Below are positions 61,285 to 64,000 of a stretch of 64,000 nt of DNA, one piece after another (the first letter of the stretch is position 1; every line of letters starts with the position of its first letter). The position numbers and the translations under genes were made by a program. Below the pieces are notes generated by a model, which did no database searches, had not been told where the DNA came from, and saw nothing but the letters and a program-made list of their open reading frames with translations. The DNA comes from Rickettsiales bacterium (lineage in GTDB: Bacteria > Pseudomonadota > Alphaproteobacteria > Rickettsiales > JAJNBL01), in contig JAJNBL010000005.1 of the NCBI GenBank assembly GCA_021156175.1, positions 62,001 through 126,000 on the forward strand, in the 5' to 3' direction.

Positions 61285-62220
61285 ATGAGCGTCGAGCCCA
61301 TACAAACCACCGAAAACCCTCCGGTGAAAGAGCGTCTTAAAAAGCCAGACTGGATCCGGGTGAAAGCGCCTATCAGCCCTGCTTATAACTCTACGCGAGA
61401 CCTCATTCGCGCGAAAAAACTCAATACCGTCTGCGAAGAAGCAGCGTGCCCGAATATCGGCGAATGCTGGGAGAAAAAGCATGCGACCGTGATGATTTTG
61501 GGTTCTGTGTGCACCCGCGCTTGCGCCTTTTGTAATATCCTCACTGGCATGCCCGATAAACTTGATCCGCATGAACCGGATCGCTTGGCCGAGGCCGTTG
61601 CCGAACTGGGCTTGGAGCATATGGTGATTACATCGGTTGACCGCGATGATCTGCCCGATGGCGGAGCGCACCAATTTGTCCGATGTATTGAACGTATTCG
61701 CGAAACCTCACCTGGTACCACGATTGAGATTCTAACACCGGATTTCATGCGTAAACCCGGCGCGGTAGAGGCCATTGTTGCTGCAAAGCCGGATGTCTAT
61801 AACCACAATATCGAAACCGTACCGGGCTTGTACCCCAAAATCCGGCCAGGTGCGCGTTATTTCCACTCGCTGAACTTACTCTATAATGTGAAGCAGCTTG
61901 ATCCTTCCATCTTCACCAAATCCGGCATCATGGTGGGTTTGGGCGAAGAGAAAGCGGAAGTCCTTCAGGTAATGGATGATTTACGCGCGGCGGATGTTGA
62001 TTTCATGACCATTGGCCAATATCTCCAGCCAACGCCTCGCCATGCCACCGTTGAGCGCTTTGTGACGCCCGATGAATTCCGCTATTATGAACGTATGGCA
62101 AAGTGCAAAGGATTCCTGATGGTTTCATCCTCGCCGCTTACGCGTTCTTCGTACCATGCGGGAGATGATTTCGCGAAACTTCGTGCTGCACGGGAAGAAA
62201 AACTTGCATCCAAAGCCTAA
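61285..62220 (+). CDS. lipA: LipA, lipoyl synthase
   Basis: Radical-SAM enzyme inserting two sulfurs into octanoyl groups on lipoyl domains. The auxiliary cluster motif is [12 protein letters not shown] and the radical-SAM cluster motif is [10 protein letters not shown]; the terminal RSSYHAG serine, a ligand of the auxiliary cluster, is present. Length 311 is normal. It converges with the ABC ATPase gene four bases away without a visible terminator. lipB is not in the window. Confidence 0.97.
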   Translation: MSVEPIQTTENPPVKERLKKPDWIRVKAPISPAYNSTRDLIRAKKLNTVCEEAACPNIGECWEKKHATVMILGSVCTRACAFCNILTGMPDKLDPHEPDRLAEAVAELGLEHMVITSVDRDDLPDGGAHQFVRCIERIRETSPGTTIEILTPDFMRKPGAVEAIVAAKPDVYNHNIETVPGLYPKIRPGARYFHSLNLLYNVKQLDPSIFTKSGIMVGLGEEKAEVLQVMDDLRAADVDFMTIGQYLQPTPRHATVERFVTPDEFRYYERMAKCKGFLMVSSSPLTRSSYHAGDDFAKLRAAREEKLASKA

Positions 62221-62224
62221 ACAC

Positions 62225-62953
62225 TTAGGCTGCAAAATCTATCGCTTCTAAAAATGCCCGCTCCAGGCTCTTACCCGGATAACGCGTTGTGAACTCTTCC
62301 GGCGTTCCGGTAAACACAATCTGGCTCTCATGCAAGATCGCAATCCGATCACAAATTTCTTCAATATCGGACAAAATATGCGAGCTGAAAAAAATACTTC
62401 TCCCTTCTTTGCTTGCGGCTTGAAGGAGATTTTTCAGTTGAATCCGCGCACTTGGATCCAAACCACTCATCGGCTCATCCAAGATCATCAATGGCGCATC
62501 GGATAAGAAAACCGAAATTAACCCAAGTTTCTGTCCCATCCCTTTGGAATAAGTATCCACTCGACGCTCGAGTGCTGCATTATCCAAGCCCAGAGCAGTC
62601 GCATAACGGCAAGCGCACTCTTTATCGTACGGCTTATTATAAAATCCAAGCGAAAGCGAAAGAAACTCATGACCTTTAAGCAATGGTGATGGAGTGAATT
62701 TTTCAGGCAAGAAAGAAATATGCCGACGGCTGATCGGAGATGTGGCCGCTTCGCCAAAGAATGTGACATTGCCTGCACCGGCATTCAACAAATTCAGCAC
62801 AATTTTAATAAGCGTTGTTTTCCCCGCACCGTTTAAACCGATGAGTCCCAGTATTTCGCCTGGTTGTACGGATAGTGATACATCCTGAAGCACCTGACGT
62901 TTGCCGAAGAATTTGAGAACGCCTTCGATAGAAAGCGGCAATGACAACCCCAT
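62225..62953 (-). CDS. ABC transporter ATP-binding protein
   Basis: Walker A GLIGLNGAGKTTL, signature YSKGMGQKLGLI, Walker B PLMILDEPMSGLDP and the switch histidine in FFSSHILSD are all present. SKGMGQ in place of LSGGQ and a short chain point to the ABC-2/exporter type (CcmA/NatA-like). The partner permease is not visible; the upstream gene is not one. The ATG at 62953 is preceded by a G-rich stretch; a GTG at 62965 is the alternative. Confidence 0.9.
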   Translation of the reverse strand: MGLSLPLSIEGVLKFFGKRQVLQDVSLSVQPGEILGLIGLNGAGKTTLIKIVLNLLNAGAGNVTFFGEAATSPISRRHISFLPEKFTPSPLLKGHEFLSLSLGFYNKPYDKECACRYATALGLDNAALERRVDTYSKGMGQKLGLISVFLSDAPLMILDEPMSGLDPSARIQLKNLLQAASKEGRSIFFSSHILSDIEEICDRIAILHESQIVFTGTPEEFTTRYPGKSLERAFLEAIDFAA

Positions 62954-62975
62954 AGGCACCCCCACCTAAATTCTG

Positions 62976-63998
62976 TTATGGTTGAGCAAGAGTTTGCTTT
63001 AACGCTTCGCCCTGAGGGGACTTTACCACATTTTGCAGTTCGTTCAATGCATTGTAACGCTGTATACCTTCCTCTGCGATAGTCTCGAGGCTCTTAGGTG
63101 TTCGCGGCGTGGATGGTACTGATGCAGGAGCAGAGAGAGTTTGCTCCTGGCCTTGTTGCGTCTCTTGCACTTGCAGCTCCTCTACAGAACCTTGTTGAAC
63201 AAGCGGTTTGCCTTCTTCTATAGTAAGATTACGGGCAACAAAGCGTTGATTAGAACGCAACCTCACAGATACTTCACCTTTCTCTTGGTCATAAATAATT
63301 GGATATTCTTTTGAAGAGTACATTCCTTCACGGAAAGTGGGTAATTTGTTACGCCAACTTGGCACTTGTATATCCAACTCTCTGGTTTGCCAAACAAGCG
63401 TCACTCGTTCGCCGCTTACAGAAACCACAGAAGGTATCGTATCCTTGGTTTTATTGGTAATTTTCTGACCATTCACCCACACGGACCAGTGACTTGGATT
63501 TAGATACATAATTGAATTCACAAAATAACTCGGAAGTTCCGGTCGTACTACCGCTTCAGCCGGTGCACTCTCTTCTACTCCCGTTGCAACCTCCACTTGT
63601 TCGGGTTCTATGGACACCCCTATAATGAAGGCATGGAGTGCTGCCTCAATAGAACTGATTTCTTCCGGCCTAAACATCAATGAGCCCTTCCAGCGGAGCG
63701 TTTCCTCAGGCGCAACAACAGCCACCCCGGGCAATGGGGGGCCTTGGACTTCGCCTCCATCGGGATTAACAGCAGAAGGCATATTACCCGCCTGTTCGGG
63801 TTGGATTGTTCCGATTGTAGAAGTCGCTTCTGCTTGAGCAGGAGGGGTCGGCAAAGAGGGAGTACCCGTCACGGGATTAGCTAAAGCATTTTCTGGAACA
63901 ACATCTGGAATAACTGTTGGAGTCGTTTCCTGACCGGGAATTACAGGAGGAGTAACATCCGGAACTTCCGCCGTACTCGGCTCTGGTGTAACAGGCGA
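62976..63998 (-). CDS. Proline-rich protein of unknown function, 5' end outside the window
   Basis: The frame stays open to the right edge with no stop, so the start lies beyond the window; a GTG at 63872 is inside an open frame and is probably not the start. The visible 340 residues begin with about 110 Pro/Val/Thr/Glu-rich residues, then a compact region with NSIMYLNPSHWSVWVNGQKI and a beta-rich stretch, then a Gln-rich end. The compact region recalls small secretion-pathway B-type (GspB-like) domains, but I am not confident. It lies 22 bases before the ABC ATPase gene on the same strand. Confidence 0.65.
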   Translation of the reverse strand, partial: SPVTPEPSTAEVPDVTPPVIPGQETTPTVIPDVVPENALANPVTGTPSLPTPPAQAEATSTIGTIQPEQAGNMPSAVNPDGGEVQGPPLPGVAVVAPEETLRWKGSLMFRPEEISSIEAALHAFIIGVSIEPEQVEVATGVEESAPAEAVVRPELPSYFVNSIMYLNPSHWSVWVNGQKITNKTKDTIPSVVSVSGERVTLVWQTRELDIQVPSWRNKLPTFREGMYSSKEYPIIYDQEKGEVSVRLRSNQRFVARNLTIEEGKPLVQQGSVEELQVQETQQGQEQTLSAPASVPSTPRTPKSLETIAEEGIQRYNALNELQNVVKSPQGEALKQTLAQP

Positions 63999-64000
63999 TA

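Noticed and set aside
63685-63715. AGCGGAGCGTTTCC as a fourth copy of the palindromic repeat
   Set aside because: Only the short AGCGGAGCGT core matches; there is no GTAC tip and no complementary arm, and it lies in normal coding sequence.

Overview
The window looks like a chromosomal segment of a flagellated alphaproteobacterium with a moderate GC content. Supporting signs are the ihfA-merR pair, the argS-SPOR pair, RNase J, a KdpD-type sensor kinase and a CHASE2 adenylate cyclase. IleRS is of the eukaryotic-like type (HYGH and KLSKR motifs) and resembles the Rickettsiales enzyme as I remember it. Ankyrin proteins, a Rab-like GTPase homologue, a long disordered protein and RPE-like palindromic repeats also recall the Rickettsiales/Holosporales type of lifestyle. 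Yet genes for Leu, Trp, Phe/Tyr, Thr, flavin and CoA synthesis and flagellar genes are present, so this is not a strongly reduced obligate endosymbiont. A deep-branching or facultatively host-associated lineage fits best; the taxon is inference.

Layout. 1-3.2 kb: end of an ankyrin protein, then a minus-strand operon rlmN-DUF192-DUF218. 3.4-8.9 kb: accessory block with the degenerate Rab-like GTPase, a CHASE2 adenylate cyclase and an 844-residue putative effector. 9-12 kb: peptidoglycan amidase and TerB/J-domain protein on minus, diverging from trmD-rplS on plus. trmD carries a palindromic element inside its coding sequence. 12-17.6 kb: leuC, a hexapeptide acetyltransferase, leuD, leuB and RNase J, ending at a terminator shared with a C-terminally truncated ileS. 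20-27 kb: a secreted ankyrin protein facing a flagellar operon flgI-flgJ(N)-flgN-flgK-flgL-fliW. 27.3-30.5 kb: a large RTX protein. 30.9-39.5 kb: dnaN, a flippase-like membrane protein, a nitronate monooxygenase homologue, an OmpA-like protein, asd and an exported pentapeptide-repeat protein.

39.5-45.9 kb: a divergent riboflavin synthase homologue, tyrA, trpC, pheA, coaBC, ihfA and merR; two more palindromic elements lie here between genes. 45.9-48.9 kb: minus-strand operon response regulator-dps-KdpD-like kinase. 49-57.3 kb: HIG1-type small membrane protein, lipoprotein, dolichol-kinase-like protein, uvrD, argS, SPOR protein and a parvulin lipoprotein. 57.4-64 kb: mnmC, DUF2795, thrC, lipA, an ABC ATPase and a proline-rich protein running off the right edge.

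The most notable observations are: (1) a roughly 104-111 bp palindromic repeat family with three copies, one translated in frame as part of TrmD; (2) an IleRS lacking about 250 C-terminal residues; (3) a Rab-like protein with altered GTPase motifs; (4) a dps gene between the two halves of a two-component system; (5) a TyrA whose C-terminus looks like a second helical domain; (6) a riboflavin synthase homologue with many motif positions changed. No tRNA, rRNA, CRISPR array or insertion sequence was recognised.
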